A stretch of 64,000 nucleotides of DNA from Alphaproteobacteria bacterium. GTDB lineage: Bacteria > Pseudomonadota > Alphaproteobacteria > Geminicoccales > Geminicoccaceae. Positions 9,524 through 18,343 of the stretch are shown here, in pieces (positions within the stretch are counted from its first letter, which is position 1; each line of letters opens with the position of its first letter). The stretch is taken from NCBI GenBank assembly GCA_026990035.1, contig JALSIM010000009.1, forward strand, positions 185,709 to 249,708, given 5' to 3'. The notes below the pieces were generated by a model. The model was not told where the DNA came from, did no database searches, and saw nothing but the letters and a program-made list of their open reading frames with translations. A program made the position numbers and the translations under genes.

Positions 9524-10057
9524 ATGATCGGCACCTCGGCCGCCGTCGAGAGGCTGCTTCGCGAACGGATCGGCGAGGCCGGCGCCGAGGTTCTCGCCCG
9601 GGCGGAACGGCTCGCCGGGGAGATCCGTTTCCTGCCCTGGCCGGACCGGGCGCGGGCGCTCGACGCCTTCTGCTGGGCCGAGGCCCAGCGCCGTCTGAGC
9701 ACCGAGGAGATCACCGGCGTCGTCAATCGCCAGCCGGCGATGCTGCGCCGTTCCGAGCGCGTCCGGGCCTACGCCGAGGCGACCAGCGCCGCCCTCGCCG
9801 GCTGCCTGCTCCTGCTCGGCGAGGCGGAGGTGGTGGAATCGGAAGCCACCGCCCTCACCTATCTGCTCACCGGCCATCAGCCGCTCCTGCGGGCGGCGAT
9901 GGACTGGATCGAGGCCGGCGGTGGCGGCCGGCTCCGCGATTCGATGGTCCGGCTTCCCGGTTTCGCCTTCCTGTTCCTCATCCTCTATCCCAACGATTCG
10001 GCGGAAAGCTTCATGGCCCGCGACGCCTTCTGGGCGGCCATGCTCGGGCGCTACTGA
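9524..10057 (+). CDS. Hypothetical protein, 177 residues
   Basis: I do not recognise this family. The protein looks helical, with a charged N-terminal third, an alanine/leucine-rich middle ([13 protein letters not shown]) and an aromatic C-terminal part ([12 protein letters not shown]). The hydrophobic stretches are short, so it is probably not an integral membrane protein. The ATG at 9524 has GGGGG just upstream. An in-frame extension to 9290 is possible but is of poor, Pro/Gly/Arg-rich composition and runs over the mutS start. Codon bias supports coding. Its end overlaps the rnhB end by 7 bp (convergent). Confidence 0.6.
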   Translation: MIGTSAAVERLLRERIGEAGAEVLARAERLAGEIRFLPWPDRARALDAFCWAEAQRRLSTEEITGVVNRQPAMLRRSERVRAYAEATSAALAGCLLLLGEAEVVESEATALTYLLTGHQPLLRAAMDWIEAGGGGRLRDSMVRLPGFAFLFLILYPNDSAESFMARDAFWAAMLGRY

Positions 10058-10635
10058 ATCGCCGCCTCGGAATTCTCCGCCAGCACCGCCCGTACCGGCC
10101 CGAAGCTGCGCCGGTGATGCGGACAGGGACCGAAGCGGTGCAGCGCCTCGCGGTGCATCGCCGTCGGATAGCCCGCATGGCGCTCGAAGCCGTAGCCCGG
10201 ATGGCGCGCGGCGAGCTTCGCCATCAGCCGGTCGCGCAGGACCTTGGCGACGATCGAGGCGGCGGCGATGGCCGGCACCCTGGCATCGCCACGGACGATG
10301 CATTCCACCGGCAGGTCCAGCTCCGGCGCATGGCGGCCGTCCACCAGCACCCGGGCGGGACGCAGCGGCAGGCGCAGTACCGCCCGGCGCATGGCCAGGA
10401 GACTCGCGCGGAGGATGTCGAGGCGGTCGATCTCCCGCACCGAGGCGGCTCCCAGCGCCACCCAGCCCGCCCGGACGATTCTCGCCGCCAGGGCTTCGCG
10501 GCGGGGGGCGGTGAGGGTCTTGGAATCGGCGAGCCCTCCGGGAATCTCCCGAAGCACGACGGCACAGGCGACGACCGGCCCGGCCAGGGGGCCGCGCCCC
10601 ACCTCGTCGACCCCGGCGATCGGCCCGCCGCTCAT
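10051..10635 (-). CDS. rnhB: Ribonuclease HII
   Basis: A 194-residue enzyme that removes RNA, including single ribonucleotides, from RNA-DNA hybrids. [15 protein letters not shown] near the N-terminus holds the catalytic Asp-Glu pair. VLVDGRHAP and [13 protein letters not shown] carry the remaining conserved acidic and lysine residues. The ATG at 10635 overlaps the TGA of the upstream asparaginase gene (ATGA), which favours it over the upstream ATG at 10656 and indicates translational coupling. Confidence 0.95.
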   Translation of the reverse strand: MSGGPIAGVDEVGRGPLAGPVVACAVVLREIPGGLADSKTLTAPRREALAARIVRAGWVALGAASVREIDRLDILRASLLAMRRAVLRLPLRPARVLVDGRHAPELDLPVECIVRGDARVPAIAAASIVAKVLRDRLMAKLAARHPGYGFERHAGYPTAMHREALHRFGPCPHHRRSFGPVRAVLAENSEAAIQ

Positions 10636-11645
10636 CGGCCCGCCGCCGGCGGCCATCCGGGTGCGGGCCGGATCTCTCCGACCACCGTGCCGGCGTGGTT
10701 GACGAGCGGGCTGGCGAAGAGATCGGCGAGATCGCGCCGGGCCCCGTCAGCGAGCAGGCCGAGCCGGTCGAGCAGGGCGACGAGGGCCACCGCGGCCGCC
10801 CGTCCCGCGCCGTCCTCCACCTTGAGGGCGAGCCCCGCCTCGATCTCCGGCAGGAAAGCGAGATAGACCCCTTCGGCGCCGGTCTTGACGAGGCCGGCGG
10901 GGAGATGGGGGAGAATCCGGGTGCACGGTCGACCGGTACCGGCGATCATCCAGGGATGCTCGCGGCAGGCGGCGAGGATCCGAGCCGCCGCGTCCCGTTC
11001 CGCCGCGGCGAGCCCGTGGCCGGTGGCGAAGCGGGCGGCGGCCGTCGCCAGCGCCCGCAGCGGTACGGGCCAGGTCGGTACGCCGCAGCCGTCGATCGCC
11101 GGCGGCTCCGCCACCGCCCCGCCGGTGAGCTGCCGCAGGCTGTCGAGGATCCGCCGCTGGACCGGATGATCGGCGGTCGGATAGCCCGCCACCGGGACCT
11201 CGAGGAAACGGGCCAGGGTGAGCATCCCGGCGTGCTTGCCCGAACAGTTGTTGTGCAGCGCCGACGGAACCTCCCCCGCCCGGATCAGGGCCGCCGCGGT
11301 TTCCCCGTGGAGCGGCGGATGGGCGCCGCAGGCCAGATCCCCGGGGCCGAGGCCGAGTCGCCGGAGCCAGCGGTCCACCCGCCCGACATGGCCGGGCTCG
11401 CCATTGTGGGAGGCGCAGGCGAGGGCGATGTCGGCCGCCTCGAGCCCGAGTGCCGCCGCCGCGCCGCTGGCGACCAGCGGCAGGGCCTGCAGGGGCTTGA
11501 TCGCCGAGCGCGGGAAGACCGGTTCGGCGATGTTCCCTCCGGCCCAGCGCACCCGGCCGTCCGCGCCGGCGAGACAGAAGCGCAGGTGATGCCGGCTTTC
11601 CACCCGGCCTCCCCGGCGGACCTCGATTGCGGCCGCAGCCTCCAC
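10632..11645 (-). CDS. Asparaginase of the thermolabile/type II family
   Basis: A 337-residue protein of the Asparaginase_II family (PF06089 type), expected to hydrolyse L-asparagine to aspartate and ammonia. Family segments are [44 protein letters not shown] and [18 protein letters not shown]. There is no signal peptide, so it should be cytoplasmic. It overlaps rnhB by 4 bp and is transcribed with it. It is distinct from the classical AnsA/AnsB fold, and substrate preference cannot be read from sequence. Confidence 0.88.
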   Translation of the reverse strand: MEAAAAIEVRRGGRVESRHHLRFCLAGADGRVRWAGGNIAEPVFPRSAIKPLQALPLVASGAAAALGLEAADIALACASHNGEPGHVGRVDRWLRRLGLGPGDLACGAHPPLHGETAAALIRAGEVPSALHNNCSGKHAGMLTLARFLEVPVAGYPTADHPVQRRILDSLRQLTGGAVAEPPAIDGCGVPTWPVPLRALATAAARFATGHGLAAAERDAAARILAACREHPWMIAGTGRPCTRILPHLPAGLVKTGAEGVYLAFLPEIEAGLALKVEDGAGRAAAVALVALLDRLGLLADGARRDLADLFASPLVNHAGTVVGEIRPAPGWPPAAGR

Positions 11646-11733
11646 CGCCTATCTCCTCCCGCGTCCCGCCCGTGCCCGTGCCCGGGCGGGGCCGAGGATA
11701 GGGCGGCTTCGGCGCTGCGCAAGGAGAGGCGGC

Positions 11734-12111
11734 ATGAAGGCGGGCAGAGCGGCGATCCTCCTCGGCGCCCTGGCCGGGGCGCTGGCGGTGCTCGGCGGGG
11801 CCTTTTCCGTCCACTGGCTGGAGGCGGCGGGGGATGCCGCCGCCGCGACACGGATGGCGACCGCGGCGCGCTACGCCATGTGGCACGGGCTGGCGCTCCT
11901 CGGGGCGGCGGCCCTCGGCATCGCCTCGCCGCTGCTGGTGGTCTTCTTCGCCGCCGGACTCCTGATGTTCTCCGGCAGCCTCGCGGCCCTCGCCCTCGGC
12001 GCCCCGACCGGCGTCGCGATGCTGGCCCCCTTCGGGGGGCTCGCCTTCCTCGCCGGCTGGCTGCAGCTCGCGGTCAGCGGCTGGCGGTGGTCGGGAGCCC
12101 GCCGCTCTTGA
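11734..12111 (+). CDS. DUF423 family small membrane protein
   Basis: A 125-residue protein with four predicted membrane helices. It matches the DUF423 (YgdD-like) pattern: LGALAGALAVLGGAFSVH at the N-terminus, then YAMWHGLALL and LLMFSGSLAAL. The function of the family is unknown. The start has AAGGAGAGG upstream. The 3' end overlaps the end of the convergent lipoprotein gene by 38 bp. Confidence 0.85.
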   Translation: MKAGRAAILLGALAGALAVLGGAFSVHWLEAAGDAAAATRMATAARYAMWHGLALLGAAALGIASPLLVVFFAAGLLMFSGSLAALALGAPTGVAMLAPFGGLAFLAGWLQLAVSGWRWSGARRS

Positions 12112-13567
12112 GCCGGTCGAGAAAGCCACGGAGGGTGGCGAGGGAAATCGGTGCCGCGAACGGATCCTCGCCGGCGACGCCCACCACCCGCCGCTCGCGG
12201 GTGAGCGGTGCGCCGGCCCGGAGCGCCGTCGCCGTCGCCACCGCCGGCAGGAGCGGCACGGCCCCACCGTCGCCGGTCTCGGCGGCCAGCGCGAGCGGGA
12301 TGCCGCGACGGGGCAGCCAGACCAGCACGAGACCGCTTTCCGGATCGCGCGCTTCCACCACCCCGTAGGTGACGAGCCCCGGGGCCGCCTCGACCGGCAC
12401 CAGGATCGACTCCCCCAGAAAGCGGGCCAGGGTGACGATCATCTCGGGGGCCACGTAGAACCCCAGACCGGCCGCCTCCCCGTCCCGCCGGAGCACCACC
12501 ACGCTCGGGCTCCGCGGCGGCGGTGCGGGTTCCGCCTCGCCACCACCGCCGGCGGGTGTCGTCTCCCGCCAGGCGGCGAGCAGCCTCTCCCGGGTGAGGG
12601 GAAGGGCCGGCGCCCGCAGCGCCGCCGCGAGATGGCGCAGAAGGACCCGTGCGGGAGCCGCCGGCGGCGCGTCGCGCCAGGCTTCGAGCGTCCGAGCGTC
12701 GACCGGCTCGCCGGCGTCCGCCGGCAGCGGCGTGTCGTCTTCGGGATCGCGGCCGCGGAGGATCGCGAAATTGCGCCGTTCCGCGAGACGCACTTCGGTG
12801 GTCCAGCCTCGGTCCCGCGCGCGGTCCAGGAGCGCGATCCGCACCCGGCCCCGCCGCTCACCGAGGAACCGGCGCAGCTCGTAGCGGTAGCGGCGATGGA
12901 CCGGAGTTTCGACGAAGGGCGGGGTGGCGGCCAGCCTGTCCTCGAGCTCGGCCACCCGGTCGCCGCCGAAAAGGGCGCGGCCGCCGGCGAGGAGCGTCTC
13001 GGCGACCATCCCCAGGAGATCGAGGGAAGGATCGCCGGTCGCGAGCACGGTATCGGTGCCGCGGCCGCGGCGCGCCTCCCGGCGGGCCGCCGCCAGCTCC
13101 CGCTCGAGGCGGCGGTATTCCGGATTGAGCCGGCGTCGCGTGCCGATCCGGCGCCGGCCTTCCACCGTTTCGCGGCCGATCTCGGTGACCGTACCGCCCT
13201 CGGCCACGATCCGGTCCACCAGGAGCAGACAGCGTCCCGGGGATCCGGTTCCGATGGGGTACAGTCCCGGCAGATCGAGACGGAGCGGATCGGCGGCGTC
13301 GAGGGCCAGCACCGGCAGCCGGGCGCCGGCCTCACCGGCGAGAACGGCGGCGACCAGCCGGCGACAGTCGGTCGGCAGCCGTGTTTCTACCTCGGGTTGC
13401 GGCCCGGCGGCCGGCGCGACGGCGGCCAAGGCCGCCGCCCGAGCCGCCACGGGCCGATCCGCGGTCCGCGCTCCGGCCGCTTCCTGTTCGGGCCCGGTCG
13501 CCGGAACACAGGCTGCGAGCAGCATCAGCGTGCCGATCCCGAAGCCGCCGCGAAGAACCGTCGCCAT
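12074..13567 (-). CDS. Predicted lipoprotein with a C-terminal degenerate trypsin-like domain
   Basis: A 497-residue protein. The N-terminus has a signal with lipobox LMLLAACV (Cys about 20), so it is likely an outer- or inner-membrane lipoprotein. The middle (about residues 100-330) is Arg/Glu-rich with a probable helical segment (RRLERELAAARREARRG). The last 150 residues resemble the beta-barrel of trypsin-like/DegP peptidases: GLGFYVAPEMIVTLARF where proteases have GSGFxVxxxxxLTxxHV, and ARDPESGLVLVWL where they have the Asp strand. The catalytic His position is not His and no GxSG serine motif is visible, so it is probably not an active protease. The start has GGAGG upstream. Confidence 0.7.
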   Translation of the reverse strand: MATVLRGGFGIGTLMLLAACVPATGPEQEAAGARTADRPVAARAAALAAVAPAAGPQPEVETRLPTDCRRLVAAVLAGEAGARLPVLALDAADPLRLDLPGLYPIGTGSPGRCLLLVDRIVAEGGTVTEIGRETVEGRRRIGTRRRLNPEYRRLERELAAARREARRGRGTDTVLATGDPSLDLLGMVAETLLAGGRALFGGDRVAELEDRLAATPPFVETPVHRRYRYELRRFLGERRGRVRIALLDRARDRGWTTEVRLAERRNFAILRGRDPEDDTPLPADAGEPVDARTLEAWRDAPPAAPARVLLRHLAAALRAPALPLTRERLLAAWRETTPAGGGGEAEPAPPPRSPSVVVLRRDGEAAGLGFYVAPEMIVTLARFLGESILVPVEAAPGLVTYGVVEARDPESGLVLVWLPRRGIPLALAAETGDGGAVPLLPAVATATALRAGAPLTRERRVVGVAGEDPFAAPISLATLRGFLDRLKSGGLPTTASR

Positions 13568-13637
13568 GCCGCCTCCGCCGGAAAAAGGGACGGCGGCGAT
13601 GATAGGCGAGTTCGCGAAGTTTTTCTACTGTTGGTTG

Positions 13638-14984
13638 CTATCCCGAAGGGGCGCCGACGAGCACTCGGCGGAGCTCCGCCAGCACCTCCTCCAGGAGGGC
13701 CGGGTCGTCGGCCTCGACCATCACCCGGACCACCGGCTCGGTACCCGAGCGGCGGACCAGCAGGCGACCCTCCGGGGCGAGCCGTGCCTTCGCCGCATCG
13801 ACGGCGCTCCGCACCCGGGGCGAGTCGAGATCGAGGCCGTCGGCGGGAAAGCTCTCGAGTTTCTGCGGCAGCGGCTCGAAGGGCCGGCCGATTTCGCTCA
13901 GGGGCCGGCCGCGCCGCTGCATCACCGCGAGGAGCTGGAGCGCCGCCAGCAGGCCGTCGCCGGTGGTGGCGAAATCGGAGAGGATGATGTGGCCGGACTG
14001 CTCGCCGCCGAGATTGAGACCGCGGGTCCGCATCGCCTCGACGACGTAGCGATCGCCGACCCTGGTGCGATGCAGGGTGAGGCCCCGCGCCTCGAGGTAG
14101 CGCTCGAGGCCGAGGTTGGACATCACCGTGGCGACGACGGCGCCGCCCCTCAGTCTCCCCTCCTCCTGCCAGCTCGTCGCCACCACCGCGAGGAGCTGGT
14201 CGCCGTCGAGGAGCGCGCCCCGCTCGTCGAGGATGATCACCCGGTCGGCATCGCCGTCGAGACAGATGCCGAGATCGGCGCCGTGCTCCAGGACCGCGGC
14301 CCGACAGGCCGCGGGGGCGGTGGAGCCGCAGGCGCGGTTGATGTTGACTCCGTTGGGTGCGGTGCCGACCGGCACCACCTCGGCGCCGAGCTCGAACAGG
14401 AGATCGGGACCGAGGTGATAGGCGGCGCCGTGGGCGCAATCCACCACCACCCGGAGGCCGGCGAGATCGAGCTCGCGGGGAAAGCTGTTCTTGAGATTCT
14501 CGAGATAGCGGCCGCGGGCGTCCTCCAGTCGGCGGGCGCGACCGAGCGCTTCGGGATCGGCCAGCCCGTCGCCGTCGAGCCTGTCCATCATCTCCTCGAT
14601 CTCCACCTCGAGACGGTCGGAAAGCTTGAAGCCGTCGGGGCCGAAGAGCTTGATGCCGTTGTCGTGGAAGGGGTTGTGGGAGGCCGAGATCATCACCCCG
14701 ATGTCGCAGCGCAGGCTGCGGGTGAGGAAGGCCACCGCCGGGGTGGGCATCGGTCCCACCAGCATCACGTCCATGCCGGCGGAAACGAAACCGGCGGTCA
14801 GCGCCGGCTCCAGCATGTAGCCGGAAAGCCGCGTGTCCTTTCCGATCACCACCCGATGCGGCGGGGTGCCGCGTCGGAAGATCTGCCCCGCCGCCCGACC
14901 GAGGCGCAACGCCGTGTCGGCGGTCATGGGAAAACGGTTGGCGACGCCGCGAATACCGTCGGTTCCGAACAATTTCCGTCGCAT
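13638..14984 (-). CDS. glmM: Phosphoglucosamine mutase
   Basis: A 448-residue cytoplasmic enzyme converting glucosamine-6-phosphate to glucosamine-1-phosphate for UDP-GlcNAc, peptidoglycan and LPS. The N-terminal [13 protein letters not shown], the active-site ISASHNP with phospho-Ser102, the metal loop LDGDADR and the C-terminal [12 protein letters not shown] are all present. The ATG at 14984, with GAGGG 9 nt upstream, gives the standard family length; the upstream in-frame ATG at 15005 would add seven atypical residues. Confidence 0.97.
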   Translation of the reverse strand: MRRKLFGTDGIRGVANRFPMTADTALRLGRAAGQIFRRGTPPHRVVIGKDTRLSGYMLEPALTAGFVSAGMDVMLVGPMPTPAVAFLTRSLRCDIGVMISASHNPFHDNGIKLFGPDGFKLSDRLEVEIEEMMDRLDGDGLADPEALGRARRLEDARGRYLENLKNSFPRELDLAGLRVVVDCAHGAAYHLGPDLLFELGAEVVPVGTAPNGVNINRACGSTAPAACRAAVLEHGADLGICLDGDADRVIILDERGALLDGDQLLAVVATSWQEEGRLRGGAVVATVMSNLGLERYLEARGLTLHRTRVGDRYVVEAMRTRGLNLGGEQSGHIILSDFATTGDGLLAALQLLAVMQRRGRPLSEIGRPFEPLPQKLESFPADGLDLDSPRVRSAVDAAKARLAPEGRLLVRRSGTEPVVRVMVEADDPALLEEVLAELRRVLVGAPSG

Positions 14985-15139
14985 CGAAGGATCCCTCGAA
15001 AACAATTCGCGCCCCGGGCGAGGAGCCGACGGTGCGAGGTTAGGGTGAACCGCTCCCGGCTGGCAAGACGGCGGCGCGATCGTACCCGGAGATGTACCGC
15101 CCGGCGGGACGGCTGCGCGACGGGACGAAGCGGATTATC

Positions 15140-15155
15140 TTAACGAAGGATTAAC
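15140..15155 (+). promoter_or_regulatory. CtrA-box-like site
   Basis: TTAACGAAGGATTAAC matches the alphaproteobacterial CtrA full-site consensus TTAA-N7-TTAAC exactly. It lies 13 nt before the ATG of the small gene at 15169, about 155 bp from the divergent glmM start. It is exceptional in DNA of this G+C content, but one 9-base match can arise by chance. Confidence 0.4.
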
Positions 15156-15168
15156 GGGAGAAGCCGTC

Positions 15169-15372
15169 ATGACCACGGCGATCCGGCCGGTGATCACGAT
15201 CATTCTGCCGGACGGCCGCGAGGAGCCGGCGGAGCGGCGGGCCGCGGCCGGACCCTATCGCCCCTACCGGCCGGCGGACGGGGGGCGGCTGCGGACCCCG
15301 CTGGAGAAGCGGCGGCGTCCCCGCTTCCGCGACGAACCCTGGCGGGGGCGGCGCGTCGATTTCCTGAGCTGA
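15169..15372 (+). CDS. Small hypothetical protein, 67 residues
   Basis: A short, very basic protein rich in Arg and Pro, with a hydrophobic start (PVITIILPDG) and repeated RPYRP-like turns. I do not recognise it. The ATG has GGGAG about 9 nt upstream, and an AT-rich promoter-like region containing a CtrA-box-like site lies directly before it. It stands alone between glmM and the cyclotransferase gene. It could still be a chance open frame. Confidence 0.45.
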   Translation: MTTAIRPVITIILPDGREEPAERRAAAGPYRPYRPADGGRLRTPLEKRRRPRFRDEPWRGRRVDFLS

Positions 15373-15439
15373 ACTTGCCGCCGCACCCGCTTGCCGCTAT
15401 CTCCGCGGCCCCGACGGCCGGCGAGGGAGAAAGCGGGAG

Positions 15440-15961
15440 ATGCGGGTCGAACTGCGATGGCCCCGGCCGCTGGCGGTGGCCGAGGAGGTTCCCCCGGAAG
15501 AGGCCGGGGGGACGCCCCTCTTCTTCTTCGGTACCCTGATGGATCGGGAGATCCTGGCGCATCTCCTGGGCCGCCCGGTACGCCCCGAGGAGCTGCGACC
15601 GGCGGTGCTCGCCGGGTTCCGCCGGGTGACGGCGCGCAACGCCAGCTACCCGGTGCTGCTGCCGGACCCCGGCGGCCGCGTCGAAGGCGTCCTGTTCCGG
15701 GCCGGTCCCCGGGATCTGCGGCGCATCAACCACTACGAATGCGACGAATATCGCGCCGAGCGCCACGAGATCCGCACCGCCGATGGGGAGCGCTCGGCCG
15801 CCTGGATCTTCCTCGGGCGCGAAGCGGTCATGGAGGCGGGTGAGGAGCCCTGGGATCCCGGCACCTGGGCCGCCCGGCACAAACCCGGCTTCTTCGCCCG
15901 AATCGACGAATGGATGGAGGACCTTCCACCGGACGAACCGCATTCCGGCGGCGAGGATTGA
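15440..15961 (+). CDS. Gamma-glutamylcyclotransferase-like (AIG2/GGACT) protein
   Basis: A 173-residue protein. The fold signature is FFFGTLMD near residue 29, followed by YPVLLPDPGGRVEGVLF and INHYECDEYRAE with the conserved acidic residue. Relatives form 5-oxoproline from gamma-glutamyl compounds, or cleave similar amine conjugates; the true substrate is unknown. The GTLMD variant (rather than YGTLR) is common in the AIG2-like branch. The ATG at 15440 has GGGAGA upstream. Confidence 0.8.
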   Translation: MRVELRWPRPLAVAEEVPPEEAGGTPLFFFGTLMDREILAHLLGRPVRPEELRPAVLAGFRRVTARNASYPVLLPDPGGRVEGVLFRAGPRDLRRINHYECDEYRAERHEIRTADGERSAAWIFLGREAVMEAGEEPWDPGTWAARHKPGFFARIDEWMEDLPPDEPHSGGED

Positions 15962-16042
15962 ATAACAGTATATTTATGTATTGCAAGATTAACTGTCAGG
16001 AGATAGTGTGAATATGGTTCCCGCCGGAAGGGAGGACGGAAC
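15962..16042 (+). promoter_or_regulatory. AT-rich promoter region of the rhodanese gene
   Basis: The first 50 bases after 15961 are strikingly AT-rich for this genome (GTATATTTATGTATTGC) and must hold the promoter of the gene at 16043. I cannot fix a single -35/-10 pair with confidence. GGGAGG at about 16030-16035 is the ribosome binding site. Confidence 0.4.
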
Positions 16043-17020
16043 ATGTTGAGGAAGCTGGCACTTTCTCTGGGGCTGCTGCTGGCGCCGACCCTCGACGCTG
16101 CGGTGCGGGCGGTGGAACTTCCCGGGCCGCTGGTGGATCCGGCCTGGCTCGAGGCCCGGCTCGGGGCGGAGGATCTCGTGGTCCTCGACATCCGCAACGC
16201 CATCGACGGCGGTTCGCTGGAAGCTTACGCCGCGGGCCACGTGCCGGGTGCCATCTACAGCAACTATCTGACCGACGGCTGGCGGGTCACCCGCGACGGG
16301 GTGATCGGCATGGCCCCGCCGCCGGCCGATCTCGAACGGCTGATCGGCGGTCTCGGAATCGGCAACGAGGATGCGGTGGTGCTGGTCTACGGCGGGGTGA
16401 ACGCCACCGATTTCGGCAGCGCGGCGCGCATCTACTGGACCTTCAAGTATCTGGGCCACGACCGGGTCGCGATCCTCGACGGCGGCTGGCGAGCCTGGCA
16501 GGCGGCCGGTCTGCCGGTGGAGCGGGGTGTGCGGGAGCCCGAGCCGACGCTGTTCGAGGCCCGCGTCAGGCCCGAATACGCGGTCGACACCGCCTATGTC
16601 GAGGCGGCCCTCGAGCGCGGCGGGGCGGTGTTCGTCGACGCCCGCCCGGCGGCCCAGTTCGTCGGCGAGGAGAAGCACGCGGCGGCCAGGGCCTACGGCC
16701 ATCTGCCGGGGGCCTGGAGCGTGCCCCAGGAGGCCTTTTTCGATCCGGTCACCGGTGGCCTCAGACCGCGCGAGGAGCTGCTGGAGGTGATCCCGCCCGA
16801 GCTGCTGGCGATGGAGGGAACCATCGTCGCCTACTGCAATACCGGCCACTGGGCGGCCACCGACTGGTTCGTCCTGCACGAGATCCTCGGACGCGAGGGG
16901 GTCCGCCTCTACGATGCCTCGATGGTCGGCTGGACGAAGGACGCGGCCCGGCCGGTCGAGACCGGCACCGGCATCATGGGGGGGATCCGCGCCTGGCTGG
17001 AGCGGTTCCTGGAATCCTGA
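16043..17020 (+). CDS. Periplasmic thiosulfate sulfurtransferase (rhodanese), two-domain
   Basis: 325 residues. The N-terminus (LRKLALSLGLLLAPTLDAAV) is a probable Sec signal peptide, so the enzyme likely acts in the periplasm. Two rhodanese domains follow: an inactive first one (about 30-160, with VVLDIRN and ILDGGWRAW) and a catalytic second one with VFVDARP and the active-site loop YCNTGHWA, Cys265. It should transfer sulfane sulfur from thiosulfate or a similar donor to a thiophilic acceptor. Monocistronic: a hairpin follows at 17069-17099. Confidence 0.9.
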   Translation: MLRKLALSLGLLLAPTLDAAVRAVELPGPLVDPAWLEARLGAEDLVVLDIRNAIDGGSLEAYAAGHVPGAIYSNYLTDGWRVTRDGVIGMAPPPADLERLIGGLGIGNEDAVVLVYGGVNATDFGSAARIYWTFKYLGHDRVAILDGGWRAWQAAGLPVERGVREPEPTLFEARVRPEYAVDTAYVEAALERGGAVFVDARPAAQFVGEEKHAAARAYGHLPGAWSVPQEAFFDPVTGGLRPREELLEVIPPELLAMEGTIVAYCNTGHWAATDWFVLHEILGREGVRLYDASMVGWTKDAARPVETGTGIMGGIRAWLERFLES

Positions 17021-17068
17021 GACTCCCGAGCTGGGCTTGCCGCGCGCGCTCCCGCCTGAGACAAGCAC

Positions 17069-17099
17069 GGAGGCTCCGACGGCGGTCGTCGGGGCCTCC
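17069..17099 (+). terminator. Terminator-like hairpin
   Basis: A 12-bp stem (GGAGGC, T-G pair, CCGAC, and the complementary arm) with a 7-nt loop lies 49 nt after the rhodanese gene and 21 nt before the MFS start. There is no strong T-tract, so termination may be weak or the hairpin may belong to the MFS leader. Confidence 0.45.
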
Positions 17100-17119
17100 G
17101 CTGTTCGGGGGAGGAACGG

Positions 17120-18343
17120 GTGGCGGCTCGCGGAGGTGCGGACATCGGGTCGGGATCCGACCGCGCGCGGATCATCCTGCTCCTGGCGCTGGCGGCCTTC
17201 GGCTCGGCCGCCAGCATGCGGGTCTCCGAGCCGGTGCTGCCGCAGCTCGCCGAGCTCTTCGCCGTGCCGCCGAGCCGCGCTTCGGTGGTCTTTTCGGCCT
17301 ACGCCCTGGCCTACGGCCTCGCCCAGCTTCTCTGGGGACCGATCGGCGATCGCCTGGGCAAACTGGCGACCATCACCTTCCTGACCCTCGCCTCGGCCTT
17401 CACCACCGCGCTGGTGGCCCTCACCCCGAGCCTCGGCCTGCTCGCCCTCGGCCGTCTCGTGAGCGGTCTCACGGTGGCCGGCATCATTCCCCTGGCCATG
17501 GCCTGGATCGGCGAGACGGTGCCCTACGACCAGCGCCAGCCGGTGCTCGCCCGCTATCTCACCGGGCAGATCCTCGGTGTGGTCGGTGGTCAGGCGGCGG
17601 GCGGCATCGTCGGCGGCATGTTCGGCTGGCGGGCGGCCTTCCTGCTGCTGGCCCTGGTCTTCCTGCTGGCGGGACTGGCCCTTCTCCGGGAGTTGCGGCG
17701 GCACGCGACCGCCGCCGGCCGGAAAAGCGCCGGCGGTTCCCTCGCCGCCCTCCATCTTTCTCTCCTCGGCCGGCCCTGGGTACGAGTGGTCCTCCTGGTG
17801 GTGGCGCTGGAGGGGGCGATCTTTTTCGGCGCCTTCGCCTATGTGGGGGCCCAGCTTCGGCAGGTGCAGGGGCTCGACTACGATCTCGTCGGCATCCTGC
17901 TGGCGCTGTTCGGTGCCGGCGGGCTGCTGTTCGTGGCCCTGGTCCGGCGGCTCGTCCGCCGGCTCGGCGAGCGGGGGCTCGCGTTCCTCGGCGGGCTGGT
18001 CGCGGCCATTGCCTTCCTGCTGCTGTCGACCACCTCCGGGGTCGTCCTGCCGGGCCTCGCCATGGTCCTGCTGGGGTTCGGTTTCTACATGCTGCACAAT
18101 ACCTTGCAGACCAACGCCACGCAGATGGCCCCGGAAATGCGGGGGGTAGCGGTGTCCGCCTTCGCCAGCGCCTTCTTCCTGAGCCAGGCGGCCGGTACCT
18201 GGCTCGGTGGCCGGCTGGTGGACATCGGCGGCTTCACCCCGCTGTTCCTGCTGGCCGTCCTCGGCATGCCGCTCGTCGGCGCTCTCTTCGCGTTGCGTCT
18301 GGCGCGGCGGGCCGCGCGCACGGGAGGAACGGAGACTGGCTAG
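17120..18343 (+). CDS. Major facilitator superfamily transporter
   Basis: A 407-residue integral membrane protein with about 12 predicted helices. SxYxLxYGxAQLLWGPIGDRLGKL near residues 55-80 is the MFS loop 2-3 motif of the DHA1/inner-membrane exporter type. A second half with QTNATQMAPEMRGVAVSAF resembles arabinose/chloramphenicol-efflux-like exporters. The substrate is unknown. The start is GTG at 17120, with GGAGGAAC upstream. The GNAT gene that follows overlaps or abuts its 3' end. Confidence 0.85.
   Translation: MAARGGADIGSGSDRARIILLLALAAFGSAASMRVSEPVLPQLAELFAVPPSRASVVFSAYALAYGLAQLLWGPIGDRLGKLATITFLTLASAFTTALVALTPSLGLLALGRLVSGLTVAGIIPLAMAWIGETVPYDQRQPVLARYLTGQILGVVGGQAAGGIVGGMFGWRAAFLLLALVFLLAGLALLRELRRHATAAGRKSAGGSLAALHLSLLGRPWVRVVLLVVALEGAIFFGAFAYVGAQLRQVQGLDYDLVGILLALFGAGGLLFVALVRRLVRRLGERGLAFLGGLVAAIAFLLLSTTSGVVLPGLAMVLLGFGFYMLHNTLQTNATQMAPEMRGVAVSAFASAFFLSQAAGTWLGGRLVDIGGFTPLFLLAVLGMPLVGALFALRLARRAARTGGTETG

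Noticed and set aside
9339..9527. A short Arg-rich open frame between mutS and the hypothetical gene
   Set aside because: Low-complexity basic peptide with no convincing start signal; more likely leader DNA.
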